Shown one piece after another: positions 17,076 through 25,156 of a stretch of DNA of 64,000 bases. The notes below the pieces were generated by a model, which was not told where the DNA came from, did not search any database, and saw only the letters and a list, made by a program, of their open reading frames with translations. How positions within the stretch are numbered: position 1 is the stretch's first letter; every line of letters starts with the position of its first letter. The position numbers and the translations under genes are program-made. Source of the DNA: Methylotuvimicrobium alcaliphilum 20Z (lineage in GTDB: Bacteria; Pseudomonadota; Gammaproteobacteria; Methylococcales; Methylomonadaceae); the NCBI RefSeq assembly GCF_000968535.2, contig NC_016112.1, positions 4,340,001-4,404,000 of the forward strand, read 5' to 3'.

Positions 17076-18122
17076 TTACTCGTCGGTAGGGCACTCCACC
17101 GGCAAGGCCACATCCACATGTACCCCGTAATAGTTGTTTTGTTTAACTACGATCTCACCGATTTGGCCATCACCGACCTTTTTCCACATGAACAATCCGG
17201 GCGAGGGGTTTCCACTTGGGGCTTCAGCATAATCCTGAACCTTAATGTTGTCATCGCGGATCGGGTTGCCATCCTCGTCTAACTTGAGATTGCCTTCCTC
17301 GTCAAGCTCGTAGTTGATGCCAAACACCCAATCTCCGGAGAGATTAATGGTGATCGTCACGTTGTTATCCCCATCTGGGTTATCCCCATCTGGGACGCTG
17401 AAAGTCACTGTTCCGACCGGAATATCCTGGCCGGCAAACAGGTCGACTGTCTTTACTTCGGATTTATATTCAACGTAGGTCGCCCAGTTTCCTCTTTGCG
17501 TATATCTATCTCCAGCGGCCCACGCAGTTTCATCCTCATAGCAAATCCCTAGCGGCGGTCCTAGCTCCGGATTCCAGCAAAACCCGCCGATATTGCTCAG
17601 TTCTGCAAATCCACCAGATACTGGCGGAGAAGCGAGGCCGGTATCTTTAAGCTTTTGCGGCATGTAGACATAGGTATTGGCTGCAGGACCGCCTTTGATA
17701 ATTGCGGCTCCGATTGGGTATGTCGAAGTCCAGTCAACAATGGTGCCATCAGTAACGACAACGCTGATGGCGTTCGCGCACTCGGCAGGTAAACCACCGG
17801 TTGGCTCAAAAATCTCGGGGTCTTCAAGGGTGGCTTGACTGGTGAAGTTTTCGTAGTCTTTCTTGTCAGTTCGGCATTGGTAGTGGAGTGGGTTGCCGAA
17901 ATAAGCTTTACCGACATCGGCACACGAACGATTGCCACCCCGCTGGTTACCATCCGCCGGAGGGATGATATAAGGAGTAACCACTTGTGTTGTGGAAATA
18001 GGCGTGCTTGCAACAGCACTTTTATCTTGGGGAACATCGGCTGACGCTCCGCTGCTCAACCCCAGCGTCAACGCCGACGCGAACAATGCGATCGCGATTT
18101 TGTTGTGTTGTAACGTTTTCAT
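17076..18122 (-). CDS. Secreted hypothetical protein, 348 aa
   Basis: I start at ATG 18122, where AAGGGGG lies 6-7 bases upstream and a signal peptide begins (basic MKTLQHNK, hydrophobic core, cleavage near GASA, about residue 28). The mature protein has paired cysteines and motifs seen in many surface proteins: a DGTIVDW turn, AIIKGGPAANTYVY (about 155-170), then IGGFCW. A C-terminal domain contains repeated DGDNPDGDN and DEEGNLKLDEDGNP, acidic turns that may bind calcium. It probably has an adhesin-like or matrix role, but the function is unknown. A CRP-like site lies 116 bp upstream and a terminator lies downstream. Confidence 0.65.
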   Translation of the reverse strand: MKTLQHNKIAIALFASALTLGLSSGASADVPQDKSAVASTPISTTQVVTPYIIPPADGNQRGGNRSCADVGKAYFGNPLHYQCRTDKKDYENFTSQATLEDPEIFEPTGGLPAECANAISVVVTDGTIVDWTSTYPIGAAIIKGGPAANTYVYMPQKLKDTGLASPPVSGGFAELSNIGGFCWNPELGPPLGICYEDETAWAAGDRYTQRGNWATYVEYKSEVKTVDLFAGQDIPVGTVTFSVPDGDNPDGDNNVTITINLSGDWVFGINYELDEEGNLKLDEDGNPIRDDNIKVQDYAEAPSGNPSPGLFMWKKVGDGQIGEIVVKQNNYYGVHVDVALPVECPTDE

Positions 18123-18167
18123 GATAAACCCCCTTAGGTTTAATTCGAATTCCTTTCGTTGATTAGT

Positions 18168-18193
18168 GCGATCGAGCAATTCTGCTCGATCGC
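18168..18193. repeat. Perfect 11-bp inverted repeat in 5' leader
   Basis: GCGATCGAGCA is exactly inverted as TGCTCGATCGC with a 4-base loop, 46-71 bp upstream of the start at 18122 and after the LuxR gene. It could be an mRNA hairpin, a terminator without U-tract for the LuxR gene, or an operator. Confidence 0.55.
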
Positions 18194-18237
18194 GTTATTT
18201 CCAGAAACTTTCAAAAACTGCAGGGGCAGTGTTCCAT

Positions 18238-18259
18238 AAATGTGACGAAGTTCACATTA
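18238..18259. promoter_or_regulatory. CRP/FNR-family operator candidate
   Basis: The sequence AAATGTGA, six bases, TCACATTA holds the perfect CRP core TGTGA-N6-TCACA (18241-18256) with AT-rich flanks. It lies 119-134 bp upstream of the secreted-protein gene and just after the LuxR gene. Confidence 0.7.
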
Positions 18260-18301
18260 CCCGAATAGGTAGCTTGATGCCCGTGTCGCGACTCGGAAAC
18301 G

Positions 18302-19534
18302 TCAGCGCGGGAAATTAGACTTGGCGGCCAGTTGGCTGCGGCGTTGAATGCCGAGTTTATTGAAGATATGCTTGAGATGCATCTTGACGGTTTCCGGGCT
18401 GATCTGAAGTTGCCTGCCGATCTCCTTGTTCGTCAGGCCCTCCGCGACCAGCCGGGCAATGTTTTGTTCGCGCTCGGTCATCGAAGCACAATCATCGTGC
18501 CAAGAGTCTTCCGGTTTTTGTTCGCCGTGAATCTTCGTCAATTCCAGCAGCGCTTTTTGCAGCACCTGACGGGGCAGCCAAAGCTCGCCCTCGCTGACGG
18601 CAAGGATGGCTCTTTTGAACACATCGGTCGAATCGAGCGTCGACAAACGACCGAATACCTCATAGCTCAACGTCTCGTTGAAAAAATCCGGCACGTCGGG
18701 ATGGGTCAATAGCATGATTTTGAGCTCCCGATCCGCTTGTCTGATCGTTCTCAACCAGTCGTCTAGCGTTCCTTCGATCGACGTAAGGTCGAGCAGCAAT
18801 AGCTTCGGCTCGATCAGGCTCAACAAGGTCGGTATAAAGCTCAGATCGTCGACGAATTGCCCGACCACGCGGATCGGACCTTCGCGATCAAATAATTGGG
18901 CAATTTGAGTGCCGAAGCCTTTCCGCGCTGAAACGATCAACACGGTGCAAACCGGGGCCGTGGCGTTTTGCGGCGCCTGTGCGATCGCTGTTGTGTCGAT
19001 ACGGCCGATTGAACCGCAACGCCCTTCCGTAACAGGACAGACCCGATCCTGCGGCGCCATCGCGGAATCGGGTTGCTTCGCGCACTCCGGGGAGCGATTG
19101 CCGTCTTCGAGAGCCAATACCTGCTTGATACGGTCTTCGACGACTTCGAATGGCACGGCTTGCTCCAAAAAGCCCGAATCATTCGGAGCATCGAAGGCAT
19201 GGACTTGTTGATGTGCCGCTTTGTTGAGCAGACAAACGACCGGAATGTCGATATTGTCGCGTCGACGCTGCAAGAACTCCCGAATCGGCAGACAGAAGCC
19301 CGGACAATCGATCAGGATCAAACGCGGATCGGTGCCGGCGAGGGGTCGAAAGTCGGCATTGGGCGAGACATTGAAGGCGGCATAGCCTTGTTGTCTGAGC
19401 CGCCGGGTCAACTCAGCCGCATGATCATCGTTCTGCGAAACAATCATGATCTGTTTGTCCTGACTGCTTCGTTTCGATAGAACGTCGCTACGACTATCTT
19501 TTTCGGTCCCTTCGGCTGATCGCTTAGTCATCAT
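18302..19534 (-). CDS. LuxR-family regulator with two receiver-like domains, 410 aa
   Basis: DNA-binding response regulator. Two CheY-like segments occur in tandem: about residues 27-140 (QIMIVSQNDDHA, with LILIDCPGF at the phosphoacceptor place) and about 195-310 (CTVLIVSARKGFG, with LLLLDLTSIEG). The second lacks the acidic pair normally needed to bind magnesium, so it may be non-phosphorylatable. The C-terminal LuxR/NarL helix-turn-helix is clear: MTEREQNIARLVAEGLTNKEIG and SPETVKMHLKHIFNKLG (about 352-402). No sensor kinase is adjacent. It could regulate the secreted protein downstream; that is inference. Confidence 0.8.
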   Translation of the reverse strand: MMTKRSAEGTEKDSRSDVLSKRSSQDKQIMIVSQNDDHAAELTRRLRQQGYAAFNVSPNADFRPLAGTDPRLILIDCPGFCLPIREFLQRRRDNIDIPVVCLLNKAAHQQVHAFDAPNDSGFLEQAVPFEVVEDRIKQVLALEDGNRSPECAKQPDSAMAPQDRVCPVTEGRCGSIGRIDTTAIAQAPQNATAPVCTVLIVSARKGFGTQIAQLFDREGPIRVVGQFVDDLSFIPTLLSLIEPKLLLLDLTSIEGTLDDWLRTIRQADRELKIMLLTHPDVPDFFNETLSYEVFGRLSTLDSTDVFKRAILAVSEGELWLPRQVLQKALLELTKIHGEQKPEDSWHDDCASMTEREQNIARLVAEGLTNKEIGRQLQISPETVKMHLKHIFNKLGIQRRSQLAAKSNFPR

Positions 19535-19935
19535 GTTCCCAATGTTGGCATTGAAGCCGATGCAAGCTCTCTCTCGCTCATCGGCGGGGCGCTGAAAAGA
19601 AGTCTTTCGTTTAGGCAGAGATCGATTATAGAGTCAACTCAGCCTGCGATCAATTTCTTAAGCTTGATTACCTGACAAGGGGCCACGCCAGTGAAAGTGT
19701 TGTAGACCCTTCATGCTTCGACTTGGCTCGAACGGTCTACAACACATGCCAACTGCTCTTTTTAGGTTTATCAATGCGCACGTCAATCTCACGCGAGAGC
19801 CTTTCAACAGGCGGGCCACTTAATCATTCAGATAAAGCTTGATACCTATCCGTATTGGTGGTTTGATTGACGCTGGTCGATTTTCAGGGTCGGTCTTTCC
19901 CGACCGGTGTTTCTTTTTGATTTACGGAGGTTGCT
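19535..19935. repeat. Gene-free stretch with family F copy
   Basis: A family F element lies at about 19688-19775 (GTTGTAGACCCTTCATGCTTCG facing GGTCTACAACAC, then CAACTGCTCTTTTTAGG). Related copies are at 44944-45107 and 59414-59597. The rest looks like ordinary leader DNA for the gene at 19936. I see no gene. Confidence 0.7.
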
Positions 19936-20142
19936 ATGAACGAAGATACTTTGAATATGGAAGTCAGGAAATTTTTGAAACAAGTCGGCGTCACGTCACA
20001 GCGAGAACTTGAGCATGCCATTGTCAAGGCCATTGAAACGGGCGAGTTGAAAGGAACCGAAACGCTACAGGTAAAGATGACCTTGGAATTGCCGGGCGTT
20101 CGGTTAACGCATACGATCGAAGATCAAATTAAGCTGGAATAA
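19936..20142 (+). CDS. DUF6494 family protein, 68 aa
   Basis: Short cytoplasmic protein, MNEDTLNMEVRKFLKQVG..., matching from memory the DUF6494 family of small proteobacterial proteins, whose function is unknown. It has a helical N-terminal half (KFLKQVGVTSQRELEHAIVKAIE) and a beta C-terminal half (LQVKMTLELPGVRLTHTIEDQ). The start is supported by ACGGAGG 6 bases before ATG. It stands alone with repeats on both sides. Confidence 0.75.
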   Translation: MNEDTLNMEVRKFLKQVGVTSQRELEHAIVKAIETGELKGTETLQVKMTLELPGVRLTHTIEDQIKLE

Positions 20143-20409
20143 AACTATACCTGATTAGCAAGATGCTTCAGCTCTCGTCTTTATAGATTAAGTATAAATA
20201 TACCTAATTGTGCAAAAAGTAGCGACCGAGCGCTAAATTGTTGTGTTGTCCGGAAAGGCTATCGGTGTTTGAGCGTTACTGGCTTCGATAGTCGCGACGA
20301 AGGCGTCGCTCCCACAGAGAGCTGCGGACGCTCTGTGGGAGCGATCCCCTGATCGCGATCTCGAGGCCGAGAGTGTTAAGTCACAATAAATGCTATCGAG
20401 GTCTCATTG
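20143..20409. repeat. Gene-free stretch with family H palindrome
   Basis: At about 20283-20370 lies family H: TCGCTCCCACAGAG, an 11-base loop, then CTCTGTGGGAGCGA, with CGCGAC and GATCGCG outside. The same palindrome at 58333-59180 is split by a group II intron. I see no gene. Confidence 0.75.
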
Positions 20410-20637
20410 CAGCAATTCCCAATTTGGAGATCAAAAAGGGCGTGGGGTATGCTTGGCGAGGATGTCGGCAGCAGGGCAGATTTTTGCTCCTCGGCAATTG
20501 CTCCTGCATTGCCCTACTACACGCCATCCTTGGCGTTTGAGCTGCCGCCAAGCCCCCATGGATGGGTTTACGGCGTTCCTCGGCAGGCATACCCCACACC
20601 CTAAAATCGGCGAAACTGCTCAAACTGGGAATTGCTG
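20410..20637. repeat. Family C mosaic repeat, copy C2
   Basis: Ends CAGCAATTCCCAATTTG and CAAACTGGGAATTGCTG, as in C1. The internal modules are the same but shorter: the GAGTTACATGGATG part present in C1 is missing. Confidence 0.85.
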
Positions 20638-20693
20638 GTCTCATTGGTTAAGGTTGCAAAAGAGTAATTTTTGACTTATGTATAACGATGAGA

Positions 20694-20927
20694 GCTCCAG
20701 CTTGGGTAACCTGTTCAGGAAGCTGGAGCTTCCCGACAATCAAGAAAGATTGAACGAGCGAGTCGGGGTTGATTGAGAATGTGCGGAGGTTGTGTCGGTC
20801 TCAGGAAGCTGGAGCTTGGGAAATAACGTGATGTGGGTTAGCCGTTTTTAGCTTGACGCGCATGGCTTGCGAACCCCGTCCTGTTAGGGATATGCCGATC
20901 TTTGGGCTTTAGCTGAAGAAACACGAT
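20694..20927. repeat. Family E repeat, copy 2
   Basis: Inverted counterpart of 9106-9358: CTCCAGCTTGGGTAACCTG, GGAAGCTGGAGCTTCC hairpins, and CTTTGGGCTTTAGCTGAAG at the end. It ends just before the stop of the downstream minus-strand gene. Confidence 0.75.
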
Positions 20928-20935
20928 ATCTCGCG

Positions 20936-21727
20936 TCACTCCCGGCGTAACGCGCTAAACGGCAAACGCAACAAGTTCGCGAGGCCGAGTTCTTCGGGAT
21001 TTCTGAACGGCGCTAGGCCGATCGGCATGTCGGTTTGTGCTTGCTTGGGTTCGGCGCGGTAGGTGCCGCATAGGCGATCCCAGCAAGAAATCGAAAAGCC
21101 GTAATTACTGTCGGTTTCGACCTGTATCGTCGAATGATGAATGCGGTGCATGTCCGGCGTGACGATGAGCCAGCGTAGCATTTTGTCGACCCGTTCCGGG
21201 ATGTCGACATTACCGTGATTGAACGTGGCCGCGCCGTTCAGGATAATTTCGAAGGCGATCACGGCCAGCGGGTCCGCACCGAGCAACAAGATCCATGCGA
21301 TTTTATAGAGCATCGAAAAAACGATTTCCAACGGATGAAAGCGAACTGCCGTTGTCGCATCGAAGGCTATATCGGTGTGATGAATCTGGTGCAAACGCCA
21401 TAACAACAGCCATTTATGCGAGAGCACATGCTGTCCGTAAATCGCAAAATCGAGCGCGATCAAGGTAACTGCGACAGCCGGCCAGCCTTGAATATCGAAA
21501 ATGTTCAACAATCCCCAAGACTGCTCTTGCGCATAAACCGCGCTCAGATAGGCCGCTCCGCCGACCGTCAATCGCATCAGCAGCATGTTGAACAGAGCCA
21601 AGCCGATGTTGATCGGCCAGCGCTGTTTGCGGTCGGGCGATTGCTTACGTCTTGGTCGCAACGCTTCCCAACTGATCATGATCAAAAAAATGCCTAGCGC
21701 AATAGATAAGCGGATTACGGTTTCCAT
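20936..21727 (-). CDS. Fatty acid hydroxylase / sterol desaturase family membrane enzyme, 263 aa
   Basis: Integral-membrane di-iron oxygenase of the FA_hydroxylase superfamily, acting on lipid or sterol-like substrates. Four to five hydrophobic segments are visible, and the histidine boxes are present: HVLSH (about residue 100), HQIHH (about 113) and, near the C-terminus, HRIHHS (about 200). HPLEI and NHGNVD fit the remaining metal ligands. The ATG at 21727 is chosen with AGGAAA upstream; the longer open frame is only the antisense shadow of the glycosyltransferase. It overlaps the end of the glycosyltransferase gene by 13 bases, so the two are coupled. Confidence 0.85.
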   Translation of the reverse strand: METVIRLSIALGIFLIMISWEALRPRRKQSPDRKQRWPINIGLALFNMLLMRLTVGGAAYLSAVYAQEQSWGLLNIFDIQGWPAVAVTLIALDFAIYGQHVLSHKWLLLWRLHQIHHTDIAFDATTAVRFHPLEIVFSMLYKIAWILLLGADPLAVIAFEIILNGAATFNHGNVDIPERVDKMLRWLIVTPDMHRIHHSTIQVETDSNYGFSISCWDRLCGTYRAEPKQAQTDMPIGLAPFRNPEELGLANLLRLPFSALRRE

Positions 21728-22404
21728 AATTTTCCTGTTCGGTAAAGATAAGCCAATGTCTCCGGATGACTGCCCAAAAAATAACGTAGCCTTAGACTCC
21801 ACATCAATAGAATCGTTCGGTATAAGCCATAGCTTTCCCAGCGTCTGCCGGAACTGACGACATGATCGATTAGACACGCGGGGTTGCCCCATTTTTTCAA
21901 AGATTTGCTTAGCGCGATATCTTCCATCAAGGCGATATCGGGAAAGCCCCCCACGGAATCGAAGGCTTTGCGATGCACGAAAATCGCCTGATCTCCGGTC
22001 GCGATGCCGGTCCATCGCGAACGTAGATTCATTAGTGCGGCGATCACCTTCAACATGACATGACTACCGCTCAGACGGATATCGAAACGCCCCCAATATA
22101 CGCCTTCTTTCAGCGCTTGAGTAATCGAGTTCAATGCTTGTTCGGGCAAGACAGTATCAGCATGCAAAAAGATCAAGACTTCGCCATGCGCATGCTTTGC
22201 CCCCCGATTCATTTGTTTGGCGCGGCCGACCGAGCCGGTTAATACAAGGTCGGCCAAGTCCTCGGCCAGCGCCACGGTACGATCGCTACTGCCGCCGTCC
22301 GATACGATGATTTCCGCATGTTCGCGTAAGTGTTGCAGTTTGCCAAGACACTCAACGATCGAGGTTTGTTCGTTGAGTGTCGGGATTATGATCGAAAAGT
22401 GCAT
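21715..22404 (-). CDS. Glycosyltransferase family 2, TIGR04283-like, 229 aa
   Basis: Cytoplasmic GT-A fold glycosyltransferase. The nucleotide-binding start is SIIIPTLNEQTSIVECL (about residues 4-20), followed by IIVSDGGSSDRTV and the DxD-like FLHADTVLP (about 79-87). The C-terminal part RFDIRLSGSH, TGIATGDQAIFVHRKAF and PDIALMEDIALSKSLKKWG closely resembles the small transferases found near radical-SAM/selenodomain loci (TIGR04283). The family's substrate is not established. It shares an overlapping operon with the desaturase-type enzyme, so a modified lipid is a possible joint product. Repeat A3 begins directly upstream of its start. Confidence 0.85.
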   Translation of the reverse strand: MHFSIIIPTLNEQTSIVECLGKLQHLREHAEIIVSDGGSSDRTVALAEDLADLVLTGSVGRAKQMNRGAKHAHGEVLIFLHADTVLPEQALNSITQALKEGVYWGRFDIRLSGSHVMLKVIAALMNLRSRWTGIATGDQAIFVHRKAFDSVGGFPDIALMEDIALSKSLKKWGNPACLIDHVVSSGRRWESYGLYRTILLMWSLRLRYFLGSHPETLAYLYRTGKLWKP

Positions 22405-22407
22405 GAT

Positions 22408-22824
22408 TTATTTAGGATTTCGTAATAAATAACGTCCAGGAACTATGAGCTTTGTTGAGGGTTCGGTAACTCGCTTGGCAGGACCCAGCCCCTAAATTAG
22501 TAAAACTATTAACCATGACCGATGGGCTATGGAATTTAGGGGCTGGGTGAATACGTCCTTGCAGGCTTGACGGAGGTGACTGATTGCCAAGGATGGCATG
22601 AATGCAGATTTTGCATTACGCCATGGATGGCGTGTATTAGGGCACCAACAGTAGGCGCTTTAGGCGATGCAGGGCAGAAAAATGCTCCTGCATTTTCTGC
22701 ATTCGTTACATCCATGTAACTTAGCAATTGCCGAGGAGCAAAAATCTGCCCTGCCGCCGACACCTGCCAATCGAGCAACCGAACCCTCCATAAAATAGGG
22801 AAGTTATTTACGACGAAATCCTTA
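22408..22824. repeat. Family A mosaic repeat, copy A3, with nested G
   Basis: The best-preserved copy: outer inverted ends AGGATTTCGTAATAAATAAC (from 22412) and GTTATTTACGACGAAATCCT (to 22822), inner ends GGGTTCGGTAACTCGCTTGG and CCAATCGAGCAACCGAACCC. It is inverted relative to A1. The right end is directly followed by the TGA stop of the Wzz-like gene. Confidence 0.85.
22484..22547. repeat. Nested 64-bp hairpin element G inside A3
   Basis: Essentially the reverse complement of 924-987, at the same internal site of the family A element. Ends CCCAGCCCCTAAATT / AATTTAGGGGCTGGG. Confidence 0.85.
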
Positions 22825-24804
22825 TCATTGCGCCGGCGGAAGCGCTTCCGTTTCCAAAGCCGGATGGATTCGGTTGATTTCGGTCACTGAAAGACCGGGG
22901 CGTAACGGCGAATAACGCCCGTATTCGACTAAATCGGCGGGCGCTATCGTTCCGACGATGCTTTCAAGTTCGGATAGCTTCAAACCTTGTCTTATGAGAT
23001 ACACGATATAGGTATGGCGAATGGCATCGGCATTGAAATCTTCGGGATGTGTCATGCCGGCATCGATCGCCGCAACGCTTATAATCGCGGAAAGATCGTC
23101 GATCGCTAGCGGGCTATCGGTATACCAGGCCGGAAATCGATGTTGCCCGTTAAAATAACTCAATAAACCGTCGAGCGGAATGGTTCTCGGTACGGGGCCG
23201 CTCAACCGGATTTCTCCAGCCTCGGCATCCAGATGCTCCGGAGTCAATGCCGCAGCTTCCTTCAATGTAACACCAAGCAATAATAAAGCAATCAGTTGCT
23301 TGCCCATTGTATTCGCTTCATTGAGCAACGCGCGTAAATCGGCATCCGACAATTCACGAGGCACTGGCGCATTCAGTCGCTGATGATTGCGGATTTGCGT
23401 GAGTCGTTCGGGCGAGACTTGCGGCAAGTCCAGCCGTCCGGTGCCAAACCCCAGGTTGGCGTAGGCCGACAGCGCCGATAAAGCATCGTCCGACTGCTTT
23501 TCGCGGGGCGGATGTAAAAATTCGGCTAGCCAAACGCCGAACAGTCCGAGCATGACTGACCCGATAACGATAATCAGTGTATCTCGGTTGTAATTCGGGC
23601 TGATGGGATCGCGGGCAAGAAAGGCTCGGTCAATCACGGTAACCTGAGGGTATTTTTCGACCGGACGCGTTTCGATTTGCACCAGTCGTTCTTGCGTTTC
23701 TCGATAAATTTTTTCGAGCCCATCGAGATCGGCTTTTAGGCTTTCATGTTGTGCGAAGCGTGAGCTAAACTCCGATGCCATGCGTTTGTGATCCTCGAGC
23801 TGTTGACGAATACGATCGAGTGTCATTTTTGCGGCTTGGTATTCTTGCATCGCATCGGTATGCACGATTCTTGTGCCGTATTGCTGCTTGGCTGCGATTT
23901 CCTTTTCGAGCTTTTTGATTTCCTCGGGAATGAATCTCATCGACGGTTGCCGAGCCAGGTATTCCCGGGTATAGCGTTTGTCGAATTCGGCCAGCTTTTC
24001 CCTGAGCTGTTGCAAGCGTTGCTCCAATTGATCCAGGCTGCGTTGATCCTGAGTCGGCACGACGGCTTGACCTTCTTCGATGGCCTTTTCGACGGCTTCG
24101 AGTCGAGCCTTGGCTTTGACTTCGGCCTCATTGGCGTTATTCAATGCCGCCGTTAGTCCGGTTAATTTGGCCAATACCGTATTTTCTTGGCGTTCGGTCG
24201 AGGCGATGTCATGTTCGTTCCTAAATTCGATCAGCGCGTTCCGAGCTTGTTCGATTTTAATTTCCAATTCACCCAACTCATCCTTGACGATTTGTATTGT
24301 CTTACCTTTGCTGCTTTCGATTTCCGCCGCTCTGGCATCCAAATATACGTCGATCCAGGTATTAATCAAGACCGGTAAAATCTCCGGCATTTCTCCTTCG
24401 GCCTGCATCTCGACCAACTGCGTGTCGGGCAACGATTGGACTTGCAAGATTTCCTTGACGTCTTCTAAAGTCAGATTGGCTTGCGGATACGTTATCTCGA
24501 GCCTCTTGAGCGTTTCATCCAACAGTTCGCGGCCCAGCAAAATTTGCCGCTGTATCGCGACATGTTGGATATCGGCGGTTTCCGAGACCTGATCGATCGC
24601 GGTCATTGCCGATGTCAGTAAAGTTGCAGTACTGCGGTATATTGCAGGGCGGCTGTAGTTGAAAGCCAAGCCGATGAGCAATGCGCTCAGGAATACGCCG
24701 AGAAAAATTGGTAAACGAGAGAGAAACCAGCGTTGGGGCGGCGTGCCAGGCGAGTAATACCCTGCATCATTGATGACTTCAATATGCGGCGGATAATCGT
24801 TCAT
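22825..24804 (-). CDS. Wzz/GumC-type chain-length protein fused to tyrosine-recombinase-like domain, 659 aa
   Basis: The N-terminal 435 residues look like a polysaccharide co-polymerase: membrane helix ~31-49, periplasmic domain with long coiled coils (~170-380), a proline-containing ISPNYNRD before a second helix (~409-430). No kinase domain follows. Instead residues ~480-638 resemble the catalytic domain of tyrosine recombinases: LSDADLRALLNEA, GVTLKEAAALTPEHLDAEAGEIRL, FNADAIRHTYIVYLIRQG (RHT as in box II, at 596-598) and a tyrosine in EYGRYSP. The first catalytic arginine seems lost, so the domain is probably non-catalytic. It likely sits in the cytoplasm at an exopolysaccharide export site. 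Confidence 0.75.
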   Translation of the reverse strand: MNDYPPHIEVINDAGYYSPGTPPQRWFLSRLPIFLGVFLSALLIGLAFNYSRPAIYRSTATLLTSAMTAIDQVSETADIQHVAIQRQILLGRELLDETLKRLEITYPQANLTLEDVKEILQVQSLPDTQLVEMQAEGEMPEILPVLINTWIDVYLDARAAEIESSKGKTIQIVKDELGELEIKIEQARNALIEFRNEHDIASTERQENTVLAKLTGLTAALNNANEAEVKAKARLEAVEKAIEEGQAVVPTQDQRSLDQLEQRLQQLREKLAEFDKRYTREYLARQPSMRFIPEEIKKLEKEIAAKQQYGTRIVHTDAMQEYQAAKMTLDRIRQQLEDHKRMASEFSSRFAQHESLKADLDGLEKIYRETQERLVQIETRPVEKYPQVTVIDRAFLARDPISPNYNRDTLIIVIGSVMLGLFGVWLAEFLHPPREKQSDDALSALSAYANLGFGTGRLDLPQVSPERLTQIRNHQRLNAPVPRELSDADLRALLNEANTMGKQLIALLLLGVTLKEAAALTPEHLDAEAGEIRLSGPVPRTIPLDGLLSYFNGQHRFPAWYTDSPLAIDDLSAIISVAAIDAGMTHPEDFNADAIRHTYIVYLIRQGLKLSELESIVGTIAPADLVEYGRYSPLRPGLSVTEINRIHPALETEALPPAQ

Positions 24805-24810
24805 CGTTAT

Positions 24811-24975
24811 ACTCCCTTTATACTCAAAAATTAGCTAACTTTGTGAAGGTATGGGGTGTGGCTAGCGAGGATGTCGGCAGCAGGGAGCTGCCGTCAAGCC
24901 CCCAGGGATGGGTATACGGCGGTCCTCGATAGACACATCCCATACCTTTTATTCTTAGACGGTTTTTCAATCAAA
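24811..24975. repeat. Family C variant (C'), copy 1
   Basis: The left part TACTCCCTTTATACTCAAAA and AAGGTATGGGGTGTG pair with the right part CATACCTTTTATTCTTAG. The core GAGGATGTCGGCAGCAGG is shared with family C. A second copy lies at 33929-34146. Confidence 0.7.
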
Positions 24976-25156
24976 AGGAAGTAATGCCCGTTGTTTATGA
25001 TGGATCTCGAAGATCACAGATTACACGAAGTTTGCATTTTTTAAACGGTTTTGGCTGGCGCCGTCGTTCGTTTCGCCGGCTGCAAACCCCAGCCTGCCAA
25101 GATATCAAATATTTTCGTGTGTTTCGTAGACAAAATGTTTTTTATTGGATCAATGC

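Noticed and set aside
21728-22015. 96-residue N-terminal extension of the fatty acid hydroxylase
   Set aside because: It is antisense-like read-through of the glycosyltransferase gene in another frame; the ATG at 21727 has a ribosome site and begins the membrane domain.
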